Assembly (NCBI RefSeq): GCF_902167145.1
Contig: NC_050101.1
Coordinates: forward strand, 127,688,990-127,752,989
From: Zea mays
Lineage: Eukaryota > Streptophyta > Magnoliopsida > Poales > Poaceae
Length of the DNA: 64,000 bases
Direction of reading: 5' to 3'
Under the pieces are notes generated by a model that had not been told where the DNA came from, ran no database searches, and worked only from the letters and a program-made list of their open reading frames with translations. Within the stretch, counting starts at the first letter, position 1. Every line of letters begins with the position of its first letter. The position numbers and the translations under genes are program-made. Below are positions 19,847 to 32,545 of the stretch, one piece after another.

Positions 19847-22800
19847 CTAGGGGTAAAACTTCCTGAGATGTTCTATGTTCCATGAGTTCCCTATTTCCGT
19901 GCCATCCATTTGAGTAAGGAGATACGATCCAGGCCAAGTGACTTCTGCTACTATGAACGGTCCTTCCCATAGTGGTGATAGTTTGTGCCGTCCCTCCCCC
20001 GTTAGAATTCGGTGGAGGACGAGGTCTCCCACTGCAAAGGATCGATGCCGTATGGCCTTGTCATGATAGCGCCTCAGAGTTTGCTGATATCGGGCTGACT
20101 GAATCACCGTATTCAATCATTCTTCTTCCAGTACATCGACATCCTCCAGCCTAGTAGCCTCAGCTTCCACTATGTTTTCAAAGATTAACCTTGGTGCCCC
20201 AAATTTGAAATCAGCAGGTAGCACTGCTTCCGAACTATAGACCATAAAGAAATGTGTGTTTCCATGCAGAGCTCGACTAGGTTGAGTTCTCAGGCTCCAA
20301 ACAACATACGGCATCTCTCTGATCCACTTTCCTGTGAACTTTTCATTCTTGTCGAAGACTTTCTTTCTGAGTGCCTCCAATATCATCCCGTTGGCTCTTT
20401 CCACCTGCCCGTTGGCTCTTGGGTGCGCCACCGAGGCATATTTGATCTGAATACTCTTTTGCTCGCAGAAATCGAAGAACTCTAAACTTGTGAAGTTGGA
20501 TCCCAGGTCGGTTATGATGCTATTCGGTATTCCAAACCTGAATATTATGTCTTGTATGAATTCCACTGCCTTAGCTGAAGTTAGAGAAGCAATGGGTTTG
20601 AACTCTATCCATTTAGTGAATTTGTCGATGGAAACCAGTACATGAGTGTATCCTCCTTGAGCTTTCTTGAAAGGTCCAATCATATCCAATCCCCAGCATG
20701 CGAACGACCAAGTTACGGGTATGGTTTGCAGTCGTTGCACTGGTAGATGTTGCTGTTTTGACAAGTACTGGCAGGCTTCGCACCTCTAGACTAACTCGGC
20801 TGCATCACTCTTTGCTGTTGGCCAGTAGAAACCTGACCTGGAGACCTTCCCAACCAGGGTCCTGGATGCTGCGTGTATCCTGCATTGCCCAGCATGAACC
20901 TCTTCTAGCAGTTGCTTTCCGGTGGCTGAGAGAATGCATTTCATGAGGACTCCTGATGCGCCCCTTCTGTATAGTGTTTCTCCAATGAGAGTATAATGAG
21001 CTGACTGCCTTGCAATCCATTCTGCTGTATTTTTGTCATCTGGTTCCTCCTCATTTTTTATGTACTTGATGATTAGCTCCCTCTAGTCATCAGAATCTGA
21101 CTATGGTTGGCTCAGAGCGTTGCATTCCTCCACCTGATCTAGTGAAATGCTCGGATGCAATATTTCTTGAACAAAAACTCCAGGCGGGACCTGAGTCCGA
21201 CTGGATCCTAGCTTGGACAATATATCGGCCGCCGTGTTGCGATCTCTCTCCACATGATGAAATTCTAGACCTTCAAATTTGTCTTCTAGTTTCCGGACAA
21301 CAGTGCAGTATTTTCCCATGGAATCACTCGAGCAATCCCATTCTTTGTTTATCTGACTTATGACCATCAGAGAATCTCCTTATACCATCAGTCTCTTGAT
21401 ACCCAGTGATATGGCAATGTTCAGTCCATGAATCAGAGTTTCATATTCTGCTGCATTGTTGGATGCTAGAAATAACAATTGAAGAGCATATTTGAGTTGT
21501 TCACCTCCAGGTGCAATAAAGAGGATCCCTGCGCCTGCTCCCTGCAGCTTCAACGAGCCATTAAAATACATTCGCCATACTTCTGCGGTTTCCGGGTTAT
21601 CCGGCATCTGTTGCTCGGTCCATTCTGATACGAAGTCAACCAGTGCTTGAGTTTTGATGGCAGTGCGAGGTTGGAATTCAATGTCATGAGATCCCAGTTC
21701 ACAAGCCCACTTGGCTATTCTTCCAATGGCTTCTTTATTGTGGAGAATATCCCCTATTGGAAATCCAGTGACTACTATGACTTTGTGGTCATCAAAGTAG
21801 TGACGGAGCTTGCGTGCAGTTAGAAGTACCGCATATAATAGCTTCTGAACCTGAGGGTATTTCTTCTTCGAGGGACCCAAGACTTCACTGATGAAATAGA
21901 CAGGATGCTGTACTGGGTAGGCATGTCCCTCTTCTGCTCGCTCGACTACCAATGCGATGCTCACCACGTGAGTCGTGCAAGAGATGTATAATAGCAGATC
22001 TTCAACCGGTTGAGTCGACGTGGCTCGGCGCGGCGGTTTTAGCACTGGTGGTGTTGTCAAGAATTTTTTCAGCGCATCTAGAGCTTCTTATGCTTCTGAA
22101 GTCTACTGGAATTTGTCTACCTTCTTGAGCAACTTATAGAATGGTAAGCCTTTCTCTCCCAGCCTTGATATGAATCTGCTCAGAGCTGCCATACATCCGG
22201 TAAGTCTTTGTACTTTCTTCTGTGATCGTGGTGCTTCCATCCTCATGATAGCCTCGATCTTTTCTGGATTGGCTTCAATTCCCCGGTGGCTGACAATAAA
22301 CCCGAGCAACTTTCCTGCTGGTACTCCGAAAACACATTTTTCGGGATTAAGCTTCCATCGATATCGTCGTAGACTGTTGAAGACCAGCTATAAATCTTCA
22401 ATGAAGTTTTCTGAATTCTCTGTATTGATTACCACATCATCCACATAAGCTTCCACACGCTTGCCCTAGTGAGCTAAGCATGTCTGAATAGCTCTCTGAT
22501 AAGTCGCTCTAGTGTTTTTGAGGCCGAACGGCATGGAGGTATAGCAGAAAGCTCCGAACGGGGTGATGAATGCTGTTTTTTCCTCGTCTTCTTTTGCCAA
22601 ACTAATCTGATGACACCTAGAGTAGTAATCCAAGAAAGACAACATAGAACATCTGGCGGTTGAATCCACCACCTGGTCTATCCTAGGAAGCCCGAAGGGA
22701 TCCTTTAGACAGTGTTTGTTGAGATTCGTATAGTCGACGCACATGTGCCAATCCACTTTATTCTTTTTGAGTACAAGACCAGGATTAGCTAACCACTCAG

Positions 22801-24156
22801 GATGTAACACCTCTCTAATGAACCCTGCCGCGACCAAGCGAGCCAGCTCAGCACGGATGGCTTCTCTCTTGTCGGGCGTGAAGCGGCGTAATTTTTGTCG
22901 GATTGGCCTCGCCTGGGGGTAGACCTTCAATTTGTGCTCGGCCAGTTCTCTCGGGACTCCCGACATATCCGCAGGTTGCCATGCGAATACGTCTCGGTTA
23001 TCTTGCAAAAACTGGACGAGCGCGCCTTCCTATTTGTCATCCAGACTGGAACTGATGATAGCAGTTTTGCGCTCGTCGGCGAACCCAAGATTGATTCTCT
23101 TGGTTTCTTCAGTCGGCCGCATAGAGGTCACGGCTTGAGCTTCATTCGCGGGTACCGCGAGGTCTTCCTCGGGCTTTGAGTTTGCCTGCGCAGAAGAAGT
23201 CACCGATGGTTTGGTGGTGAGGGCCGCCTGAATGGCCACTCGGAAACATTCTGCGGCGCCTTGGAAGTCAGCGCGCACAGTTATGATCCCTTGTGGTCCT
23301 GGCATCTTCAATATCATGTATGTATAATGCGGAATGGCCATGAACTTCGCCAATCCAGGCCTCCCGATGATGGTGTTGTATTCGCAGTCGAAGTTCGCCA
23401 CCTCGAACCTCAGGAACTCAGTTCTGTAGTTTTCCAGAGTTCCGAAGGTGACCGGCATGTAGATGTGGCCCAGCGGATATTCTCCTTCAGTCGGCACGAT
23501 GCCGAAGAAAGGAGTGTTCGACTCGTGGAGCTCTTTGAGGTGAACTCCCAAGCCTTGGAGCGTCCGGGGGAAGGTGACGTTGATGCTGCTCCCCCCATCC
23601 ACTAATACCTTCTTTACCCTGCTCTCTCGGATCACCGGATCGATGAGGAGCGGGTACTTGCCTGGGTGGTCGAAGTTGAGCCACTGATCTTCCCGAGTGA
23701 AGGTGATCGGGTGCTCAGACCATCGATACGGGGCGGGAGGACCGGTAGCCGCCACCAGTATCTGACGATCATTGAGCTTTTGTTGTCTCTTGTTTTCTTG
23801 TGACCCGTGTCCGCCGAAGATGACGTTGACTTCTCTGTCAACGCGCAGGAAGGCTCCACCTCCTCCCTCCTCCTGATGCTGGGGCTGTCGCGGCTCTCCT
23901 TGTCCTCCTCGTAGCGGGGGAGGAGGTAGAGGTTGGAAGGGTCGGCTGTTCCCCACGGAGTGCTTGAAGTCTCTGCAGTTCCGGAGGGTGTGGCGCATGT
24001 CCTTGTGGTACGGGCACTGGGCGTCGAGGATGTCGTCCAGCGTGCGTTCGCCTCCGCGAGGTCCTCCTCGGGCGCGTGAGGCGGGCGGTCCGGCGGCGTG
24101 GACCTCTTCACGAGGCCTCTTCTCCTAGCGTTTGTCGGGTTGCTGGTTCGTGTCAC
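19847..24156 (-). pseudogene. Pol of the outer gypsy element (protease, reverse transcriptase, RNase H, integrase), inactivated
   Basis: In minus-strand order the protease carries VLVDGGSSINV (about 23590). The reverse transcriptase runs from PADMSGVPRELAEHKL to the active site AYVDDVV (22436-22447). RNase H and its spacer show ASNNAAEYETLIHGLN. The integrase has a zinc-binding block (HAGQC...CEACQY) and the triad DMIGPF, ITDLGSNF and GQVERANG. It ends HLRKFYP. Catalytic residues survive but at least nine in-frame stops break it, nearly all where CAG, CAA, CGA or TGG is expected. Integrase after RNase H is the gypsy order. It is convergent with the antisense gene. The element cannot move by itself. 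Confidence 0.9.
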
Positions 24157-24159
24157 GTC

Positions 24160-25879
24160 GCGGTGCTGTCGGTGCAGGCTTTGCTCCTCCGATGAGGTCT
24201 AGAGCTCATTCATCGGTGGTGATGTAGAGGTCGGCTTCCCGGAATAGCTGCTCCGACGTGGTCGGCGCCTTTTGTAGTATGGCTCGGACGAAGGCCAAGT
24301 CATTGGATCCCTGGTAGAAGTCCTCGATCACTGCTGCTTCCGCGACCTCGGGGATACGATTTCTCATGGTCTGGAATCTTTTGAGGTACGACCGGAGAGT
24401 TTCGTCCCCCCGGTGCTTGATGGATTTGAGGTCCCATGGTTGCGCCGGTTTGTCGGAGAGAGACTGGAAGTTGGCGGTGAAGCGCCGACTGAAGTCGCTC
24501 CAGTCGTCGATGCAGTGTCGTGGTAGGTGTCGTAGCCATTGCAGCGCGTCTTGCCCAAGGACGATAGGCAAGTACGCGGTCATCACATCCTCGGTTGCCC
24601 TAGCAGCTCGGGCGGCGGTGGTGTAGACGGCCAGCCAGCCTCCCGGATCCTGCTTAGGTTCATATTTGTCGACGTTGGAGACCTTGAAGTTAGGGGGCCA
24701 TTGAATGGCCCTGAGGCGTGGGGTAAGCGCCGATACTCCACAACTGTCTTCTTGTCGTCGGTGATGATGTCTTTCCCGGGGAGGGGAGTGGTTGTCGTGG
24801 TGCCTCGACCGTCCCCGGGTGGTGCCACTAGTTGAAGCCGTGGTTGACTCGGTCCTGGTAGCCTGACTCCGTGCTGGGATGTCATGATCCCGATCGTACT
24901 CTTCCCGGCGATGGATCTCGTTCTCATGTCGTCGTTCGCGCGAAGCGTTGATGCAGCTTCGTGCGTCCCGCCGGCTGTTGATGGCGTGTCATAGATCGTT
25001 CGACGGATGAGCGAGGGGTAGAAGGTGGTTGGCTGCTTGAGTGAACAGCCGCCGATAGCCCTCGGCGTCGGGAGTCCGAGGGAGGCCATCAGCTATCCGA
25101 GCCAACACTCCTCCGACTTCACTCGGCGTGTTCTTGGCCCGGGCGAAGTCGGGGTTCAGATTGCGTCCGAAGAGTGGATTTTCCCTACGTTGCCTTGTTT
25201 CCTGCTCGGCCTGTTCTTGAGCCTGCCGACGGTCACGTCGTCGAGAGTTCCTTCTTTCTCGGAGGACCCATTCTTCTGGAGTTTCTCCCACTTCTGAGAC
25301 CTCGTCTCGCGATACAGGTTGCGCTGGATCCCGTTCTCCGGCTTCGTGATGTCGCCGAATATTTCGGCATCGGTTCCTCCATCGGCGAGACTCCCGATGA
25401 AGAGGTTCCTCTCCTGGTGCAGTTGGTTCATAGTCGGAGATAGGATTCGATTCCACTCTTCCCTCGATGAAGAGGACGTCGAGGTAGAATGGAGCAGCTG
25501 TCGTGATGATCTTCTTCCTGTCCTCCTTTGAGGATGGAGGCACAGAAAGAGCAGCTTGATGTCCCTTGGCTTCATTTGCTTCTTTCCTCCTTGTGATCCG
25601 TGTCCATTTTTCTGTCGGAGAGGTGGACAACGGGGTTCTCCGAGTATACGGACCCTCGGCTCCTAGCTTGCTGAAGGTGATCTTTTCTCGGAGCGCTGGA
25701 GGTTGCGCTTTTCCCTGCTTTGCTCCGATTTTCTCGGAGATCTTTGAGGACGACTTTCTCTCCGGTGGATCCACGATGCGATGCAGAGTTCCCTCCTCAT
25801 CTGCTATAGATGAGATAGTTCCAAAGCAGAACACGGACCCGGGACGGAGGATGATCTTGTGCTGGAAGGTGACGGCCAT
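24160..25879 (-). pseudogene. Gag of the outer gypsy element, inactivated
   Basis: The start is set at MAVTFQHKII (ATG at 25879), just downstream of the primer-binding site. The longer frame that begins in the LTR is ignored. A basic and acidic linker (RRRDRRQAQEQAEQETRQRR) precedes the capsid-like region MTAYLPIVLGQDALQWLRHL, DDWSDFSRRFTANFQ and LRSYLKRFQTMRNRI. Stops at about 24989, 24206 and in the following linker break the frame. The zinc-knuckle region has CPYHKDMRHTLRNC, a C..H....C-like pattern that is not a clean CCHC. Confidence 0.8.
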
Positions 25880-25904
25880 TGAGGTAGCTTGGATCGATGA
25901 CACA

Positions 25905-25922
25905 CCCCTACCTGGCGCGCCA
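25905..25922 (-). other. Primer-binding site of the outer gypsy element
   Basis: TGGCGCGCCAGGTAGGGG on the minus strand lies 2 bp from the LTR end. The same site occurs in the Huck-like element at 27893-27910, so both shells use the same tRNA primer type. Confidence 0.75.
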
Positions 25923-25924
25923 GC

Positions 25925-26147
25925 TATCGGTGTTTTGGGTCCGACCGCGCACCCGGGGTTGCCCCTCAAGGTGCTTTTTGGAGTAGGACGGTGTTATCGA
26001 CTGTAGCTCGATGGTTCGTGCTAGATGCACGAGAAACAGTGGGTAGTTGTGTACAGGTTCGGGCCGCTTTGAGATGCGTAACACCCTACGTCCTGGTGTG
26101 AGTACTTTATGTGGTGGGTTACAAGGAGGTTCTCTAGTATTGGAGAC
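25925..26147 (-). repeat. 5' LTR of the outer gypsy element, first piece
   Basis: This matches 12643-12859 of the 3' LTR with about six transitions. It stops at GGAGAC, where the Huck-like LTR begins. The rest of this LTR is at 51326-51421. Confidence 0.88.
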
Positions 26148-27890
26148 TGTCGGGGACCATAATTAGGGGTACCCTCAAGGCTCCTAAATCTCAGTTGGTA
26201 ACCCCCATCAGCACAAGGGACACGATCAAAGCTGCAAAGGCCTGATGGGTACGATTAAGTCAAGGATCGGTCCATTCAAGGGACACGATCACGCCTCGCC
26301 CGAGCCCAGCCTCGGGCAAGGGCAGCCGACCCCGGAGGATCTACGTCTCGCCTGAAGACCCCCTCTAGCAACGGGCATACCCTCGGCTCGCCCGAGGCCC
26401 AGTCTTCACCGAGAAGCAACCTTGGCCAACTCGCCACGCCAACCGACTAAATCGCAGGGGCATTTAATGCAAAGGTGGCCTGACACCTTTATCCTAACGC
26501 ACGCCCCCCAGTCGACAGAGCCGAAGTGACCGTAGTCACTTCGCCGCTCCACTGACCGGTCTGACAAGAGGACAGCGCCGCCTGCGCCGCTCCGACTGCA
26601 GTGCCACTCGACAGAGTGAGGCTGACAGCAGCCAAGTCCGGCCTCAGACGCCATAGGAAACTCCGCTTCACCCGACCCCAGGGCTCGGACTCGGGCTCAG
26701 CCCCGGAAGACGGCGAACTCTGCTCCGCCCGACCCCAGGGCTCGGACTCGGGCTCAGCCCCGGAAGACGGCGAACTCCGCTCCGCCCGACCCCAGGGCTC
26801 AGACTCAAGCTCAGCCCCGGAAGACGGTGAACTCCGCTCCGCCCGACCCCAGGGCTCGGACTCGGGCTCAGCCCCGGAAGACGGCGAACTCTGCTCCGCC
26901 CGACCCCAGGGCTCGGACTCGGGCTCGGCCCCGGAAGACGACGAACTCCGCTCCGCCTGACCCTAGGGCTCGGACTTGGGCTCAGCCCCGGAAGACGACG
27001 AACTCCGCCTCGCCCGACCCCAGGGCTCGGACTCGGGCTCAGCCCCGAAGGACGACGAACTCCGCTTCGCCCGACCCCAGGGCTCGGACTCAGCCCTGGC
27101 ATCAGTCGACGGTCTCCGCCTCGTCCGACCCGGGGGCTCGGACTCGACCTCGACCTTGGAAGACAGACTCGATCTCGACCTCGGAGGAGCCTCCACCTCG
27201 CCCAACCTAGGGCACGGACCGACGACATCAATAGGAGGCGCCATCATTACCCTGCCCCAAGCTGACTCAGGCTACGGGGAACAAGACCGGCGTCCCATCT
27301 GGCTCGCTCCACTATACGAGTAATGATGGCGCCCCGCACGCTCTATGACAATGGTGGCTCTCAGCCCCCTTACGGAAGCAAGAGGACATCAGCAAGGACT
27401 CGACAGCTCCGACAGTTGTCCTTCCGCCGGGCTCCAGCGCTCCTCCGACGGCCACGACACCACACGAACCGGGTGCCAAAACCTCTCCGGCTGCCACGAT
27501 GGCATGTACTTAGGGCGCTAGCTCTCCTCCGCTAGACACGTTAGCACACTGCTACACCCCCCATTGTACACCTGGATCCTTTCCTTGCGCCTATAAAAGG
27601 AAGGACCAGGGCCCTCTTACAGAGGGTTGGCCGCGCGGGGAAGGACGGGACGGCGCTCGCGTGAGGCCGCTCGCTCCCTCCCGTGTGGACGCTTGTAACC
27701 CCCTACTGCAAGCGCACCCGACCTGGGCGCGGGACAAACACGAAGGCCGCGGGATTCCACCTCTCACGCCCGTCTCCCTCCGGCTTCCTCCCCCCTTCGC
27801 GCTCCATCTCGCGCCGACCCATCTGGGCTGGGGCACGCGGCGACAATTTACTCGTCGGTCCAGGGACCCTCGGGTTTCGAAACGTCGACA
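26148..27890 (+). repeat. 5' LTR of the Huck-like element
   Basis: It begins TGTCGGGGACC and ends CGTCGACA, about 1743 bp, followed by the primer-binding site. It contains a 58-bp minisatellite (26675-27090, seven full units of the 'ccccagggctcggactcggg' type) and the promoter TATAAAAG at 27592-27599. Confidence 0.9.
27592..27599 (+). promoter_or_regulatory. TATA box of the Huck-like 5' LTR
   Basis: TATAAAAG occurs in the same context as at 1077 and 53241. Confidence 0.7.
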
Positions 27891-27892
27891 GT

Positions 27893-27910
27893 TGGCGCGC
27901 CAGGTAGGGG
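27893..27910 (+). other. Primer-binding site of the Huck-like element
   Basis: TGGCGCGCCAGGTAGGGG follows the LTR end by 2 bp (GT). It is identical to the site of the outer element. Confidence 0.8.
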
Positions 27911-28599
27911 CCTGCTGCGTGTTGACGAACAACTTCCCGTTGTCACACCCGGTTTTGAAGGTAAACCGAATGCGAACCATGTACGTGCCAGGATCAGAAA
28001 TTCACGTACACAGCGATTACATAAATGACTCATCATAGCACAATGCTTCGAATAACAATAAAGATAAGTAATAATATGAAAGACTAGAGTCATTTACATA
28101 ATATAATCAAAGTACACAGAACAGAAACGTAGCCAACGTAAATAAACCCACCACAGGTAGCTGACTGGGGGAGGACGCTAGGCTAATCCTCGAACTCGTC
28201 GAAGTCCTGGAACTCCTGGAGATTCGCCTCGACGCCTTCTTCTTTACCTGAGCATAGATTGCACCAAAGGCAACCTGGTGTTTTGTGAAAGCAAGGGTGA
28301 GTACACATCAATGTACTCAGCAAATGTCCCATTTGGCTGTAGTGGACTAGCTTTATTTGGGGTTAAGGTCAAGCAGTTGCTTTTAGTTGGTCAGGTTATT
28401 ATTACTCATTGAGAGCCAGGTTTTAACATTAACTCAAGTTATTAACCCAAAGTACCCTTTCCAAACGGAAAGAATACCACTTACCATTACCATAGTCATA
28501 ACCATCATCCTTGTCACCACCTATAAACCAACCATCTCTGATCAAGTATCTCTAATCAAAGAGGATCCCAAGGCCGCTCATAACCGTGAGCAAGGGGAA

Positions 28600-29760
28600 T
28601 AATAAGACATGGAGGGTAGGGGCATGAGCATAATAAAGGATGGAACTAAAGCAATGATTGTAACCGACAAGGGAGAGAATGCAACCAAGGTCAGGATAGG
28701 TAAAACACCATTCTCAATTCGAGATGGAAAAGATGATATTTCAAAAGGTAGGCATAAGATAACATCATGGAAAGATCTAGAGATTACAAAGGTAAGGGAG
28801 GTGAAAGAAAAAAACACACCAAAAGATAGAGTTAGGACAAGACTTGCAACACGACAGAGGAAAAAGGGAATGAACAAGAGCGGGATAGGCAAGACATCAC
28901 TCTTGAAATGAAATGGGAGAGGAGGCTTTAAAATGCAGGTGCAAGATAAGCATCATGGTAAAGATCAAGGGATGACAAGGGTTAAGGTGATAACAGACAA
29001 ACACAACCACAGAGGTATTTTAGACAAAACGTGCGAGGTATCAAGGAATGGGAAGCAATCAATGGTGAAGTAGGTGAGGCATTATCCTCAAACAGCGATG
29101 GAAAAGAGCAGGCTTTAAAGGGTAGGTTCAGGATAAGCATGTGGGCAAGGGCATAGGTATCACGAGGGTTTAAAGGTAATAATGGACAAGGATGTAGAAG
29201 AGGAGGTAAATGGGTATAAGAACCAAGGATATAAATACCACAGAGGGTGGAGTTAAGACAGGACGTGCAAATATATATAAAAAAAGAGGGTACGTCCAAG
29301 GGCCAGATAGGTAAACTGCCACTCTCAATTTGAGGTGGAAGAGCGGAGATTTTTTTTGAGTATGAATAAAGATGAGTATCAAGGCAAGATTGATGGATGA
29401 CAAGGTGATGGTGATAGAAAATCAAAACACAGCAAAGGATGAGAGGTGAAGAGAAATCAAGGGAGAGGTAGGTAACTCGCAACTCTCAAACTGGGTTGAA
29501 AGAAAGGGGAGGATTTAAAGGATAAGTTTAAGGTAAACATTTAGGTAGAAAACATAAATATTGCAAGGGCCAAAGGCGATAACGGACAAGGGTGTAAGAG
29601 AAAAGATAAAGGCATAGAAGAGCAAGTGGTACAAATACAATAACGAATGGAGTTAAGTCTGGGCCTACACGCGGTAAAGAAGAGGATATAGTCAAGGGTG
29701 AGATAAGTAAGAGACCACGCTTGAACTAAGGTGGGAGATTGGAGGTTTTAGATAACGAAC
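28600..29760 (+). repeat. Degenerate purine-rich tandem repeats of about 190 bp
   Basis: A theme 'ctctcaa(a/t)..g.gg(t/a)gaaag..gagg.ttta' followed by 'ggta.g..taaggataagcat' recurs near 28713, 28900, 29090, 29320, 29485 and 29725. The plus strand is strongly A+G rich. Open frames here (for example 28609-28911) are by-products of low stop density. Confidence 0.6.
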
Positions 29761-32299
29761 ATAACGTAATCGCTAAGGTAAGATTAAGAGATGAGAAGGG
29801 TAAATGCAATAAGAAACAAAAGCACAACAAGGATGAGGTTACAAACTCGCGAGATACTACAGGTGTGCAAAATAAAATGATCACTCATGGATCATTAGGA
29901 AACAAGGGTGGTCAAGGGCGTGTTAACTGAAATATTTCAAACAGATATTGGAACATAAAGGTAAGCATATATAAAAATAAGAGTATGCAAGATTCCAATG
30001 GTACGAGCATACCAAGACCAAGAAAGTACAAATTGCCAAAAAGATAGCGACTTATCAATGGAATAGGTAAGGGTCTCAAAAGACAGTAAGATCATGGACA
30101 TATAAACTGAAATGTTTAAATAGGCAGTAGAGGTACAAGGGTAAGTGCTTTAGATTAAGGGATAAGGGTATTAAAAATGCAAGGATACGAGCATGTCAAT
30201 AACAAAATGGAATAGAGATGGTCAAATAGTAGCAATTTAATAATGGATGAGGAAAGAGTCCCAAAAGACTAAAGGCTATGGTCAGGGGGCATCTACAAAG
30301 ATGTCGCAAGCACAAGATGAGATCAGATCTAATAGATTGAGAGAAGTATAGATCATACTAGAATAAAATACTTTTTGGCAAGGGGGCATATAGGAGCACA
30401 ACATAGAATTAGTCGAGGTGACTAATATTTTGAAGCAAAATCAAGGATGAGATGAAGTAATAATCAATAAGTCCTTAAAACGGCCAATGCTACTCTAGGT
30501 TAGCGGTCCTACAGTCAGCACGGCTTTGATACCACTTATGTCACACCCGGTTTTGAAGGTAAACCGAATGCGAACCATGTACGTGCCAGGATTAGAAATT
30601 CACGTACACAACGATTACATAAATGACTCATCATAGCACAATGCTTCGAATAACAATAAAGATAAGTAATAGTATGAAAGACTAGAGTCATTTACATAAT
30701 ATAATCAAAGTACACAGAACAGAAACGTAGCCAACGTAAATAAATCCACCACAGGTAGCTGACTGGGGGAGGTCGCTAGCCTAATCCTCGAACTCGTCGA
30801 AGTCCTGGAACTCCTGGAGATTCGCCTCGACGCCTTCTTCTTTACCTGAGCATAGATTGCACCAAAGGCAACCTGGTGTTTTGTGAAAGCAAGGGTGAGT
30901 ACACATCAACGTACTCAGCAAATGTCCCGTTTGGCTATAGTGGACTAGCTTTATTTGGGGTTAAGGTCAAGCAGTTGCTTTTAGTTGGTCAGGTTATTAT
31001 TACTCATTGAGAGCCAGGTTTTAACATTAACCCAAGTTATTAACCCAAAGTACCCTTTCCAAACGGAAAGAATACCACTTACCATTACCATAGTCATAAC
31101 CATCATCCTTGTCACCACCTGTAAACCAACCATCTCTGATCAAGTATCTCTAATCAAAGAGCATCCCAAGGCCGCTCATAACCGTGAGCACGGCTGATAT
31201 ATCAGTTTCTAACCCTCTGCAGAGGTCGCACACTTTACCCATGAGCCGTAATTCCCATTTTGCCTGGGGAGAGCTAATCCCCATTGACCACTACCTAGGT
31301 GGCCTGGCAGGGTATCACTACGTAGCCTTTACAAAGATTTCCCAGAGGTCATAGCCGCCCGTTAGGTTTCTCCAGTTTGATAAACACAGTACATCTCCCC
31401 AAAGGAAGGGTGACTAACAAAACCAAATCAAGAACCTCTGCAACCAGCCTCGGCAGAGCAAGTATTGTTCCCGGACCCCATTGACGGCCCTACGGCGAAG
31501 CCAACTACTCCTCTGGTTCCTCTAATTAATCAGCTAAGGGCGTCCCATTCCACCCTCATGGTTGCACTGTTATCCCGGGTTGTCACTCCCCAAATAGGTC
31601 CTTACGGAGAGGCACTCAGGAAACAGCCTGAGCCCCCTAAAGTATCATAGGAACATCATCGGGATAACATCATAGTATCATAAGTATTCACATCATGTTC
31701 ATTGATTCAAGTAAAGCAATAGCATAATGCTAACCATGATAACCCAAAAGGTAAACAAGGATAAGGTAAATAGAAAGCTAGTCAATCCTTAGGTTTCAAT
31801 TAAGTAATGCGGGACAGTGCATTAAAAGTGAATGGGACATAATGGGTCAGAGGACACTTGCCTTCACTAAACAGATGCTCAGGGTCTTCAGCCTTGTAGA
31901 ACTCGAAGAGCTGGGTCATTTGGTCGCCGAAGCTTGACCGTTGATTCCTCGAAGCTCTGAAACGAACCGCGATCTAATCGCAACGCGACGCGAAGACGAA
32001 CAGACACAAGCAAACAAACATATACATATGCATAAGAACATTACACCATACAAGATAAAATGTTATAAAAGCGAGCAATATAAAATAGAGAGCGCCTCTA
32101 CGGTTACGCGAGGAAAAGAACCACGATAGTCGAAGCTACGGTCGAGGGGTTAGCGCGTTTACGTTAAACAAGTACTAATTAAAACATCCAATTCAACATA
32201 ATTATATTAATTGATATTAACCAAATGTAAATTAATACTACTACTTAGTTTTGACTAACTTACTATTTTAATAGTTGACAGTTAAGCAAGTAACTTAAT

Positions 32300-32545
32300 G
32301 AATATGAGCGATTCTAAGCGAGACGAGTTAACGACGCACGACGTGTAAACACGATGTGCGCAACGCGCGGACACAAACGACTTAGCGCGCGGACAACGCG
32401 CGATACGCGCGAACGGCACGCGGCAAGACGCGCGACACACGCGAACAACACATGACAACGCGTGCGAACAACACGCGCGACACTCGCGAACGACACGCGA
32501 CGACGTGCGCGAAACAGCACCGCAGCACACGCGGACCGACATGCG
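32300..32545. repeat. CpG-dense low-complexity tract
   Basis: Words built from 'acgcgcga', 'gcgaac' and 'acgacacgcg' repeat without a strict period, giving an extreme CpG density between A/T-rich flanks. It lies in what should be the LTR of the TGTCACACCC element. Frames through it (Arg/Cys/Ser-rich on minus) are not genes. Confidence 0.75.

Noticed and set aside
26601..27323. Repetitive Pro/Ser-rich frames on both strands
   Set aside because: They are minisatellite translations of the Huck-type LTR.
32282..32542. Arg/Cys-rich minus-strand frame
   Set aside because: It arises from the CpG-dense low-complexity tract and has no start context or homology.
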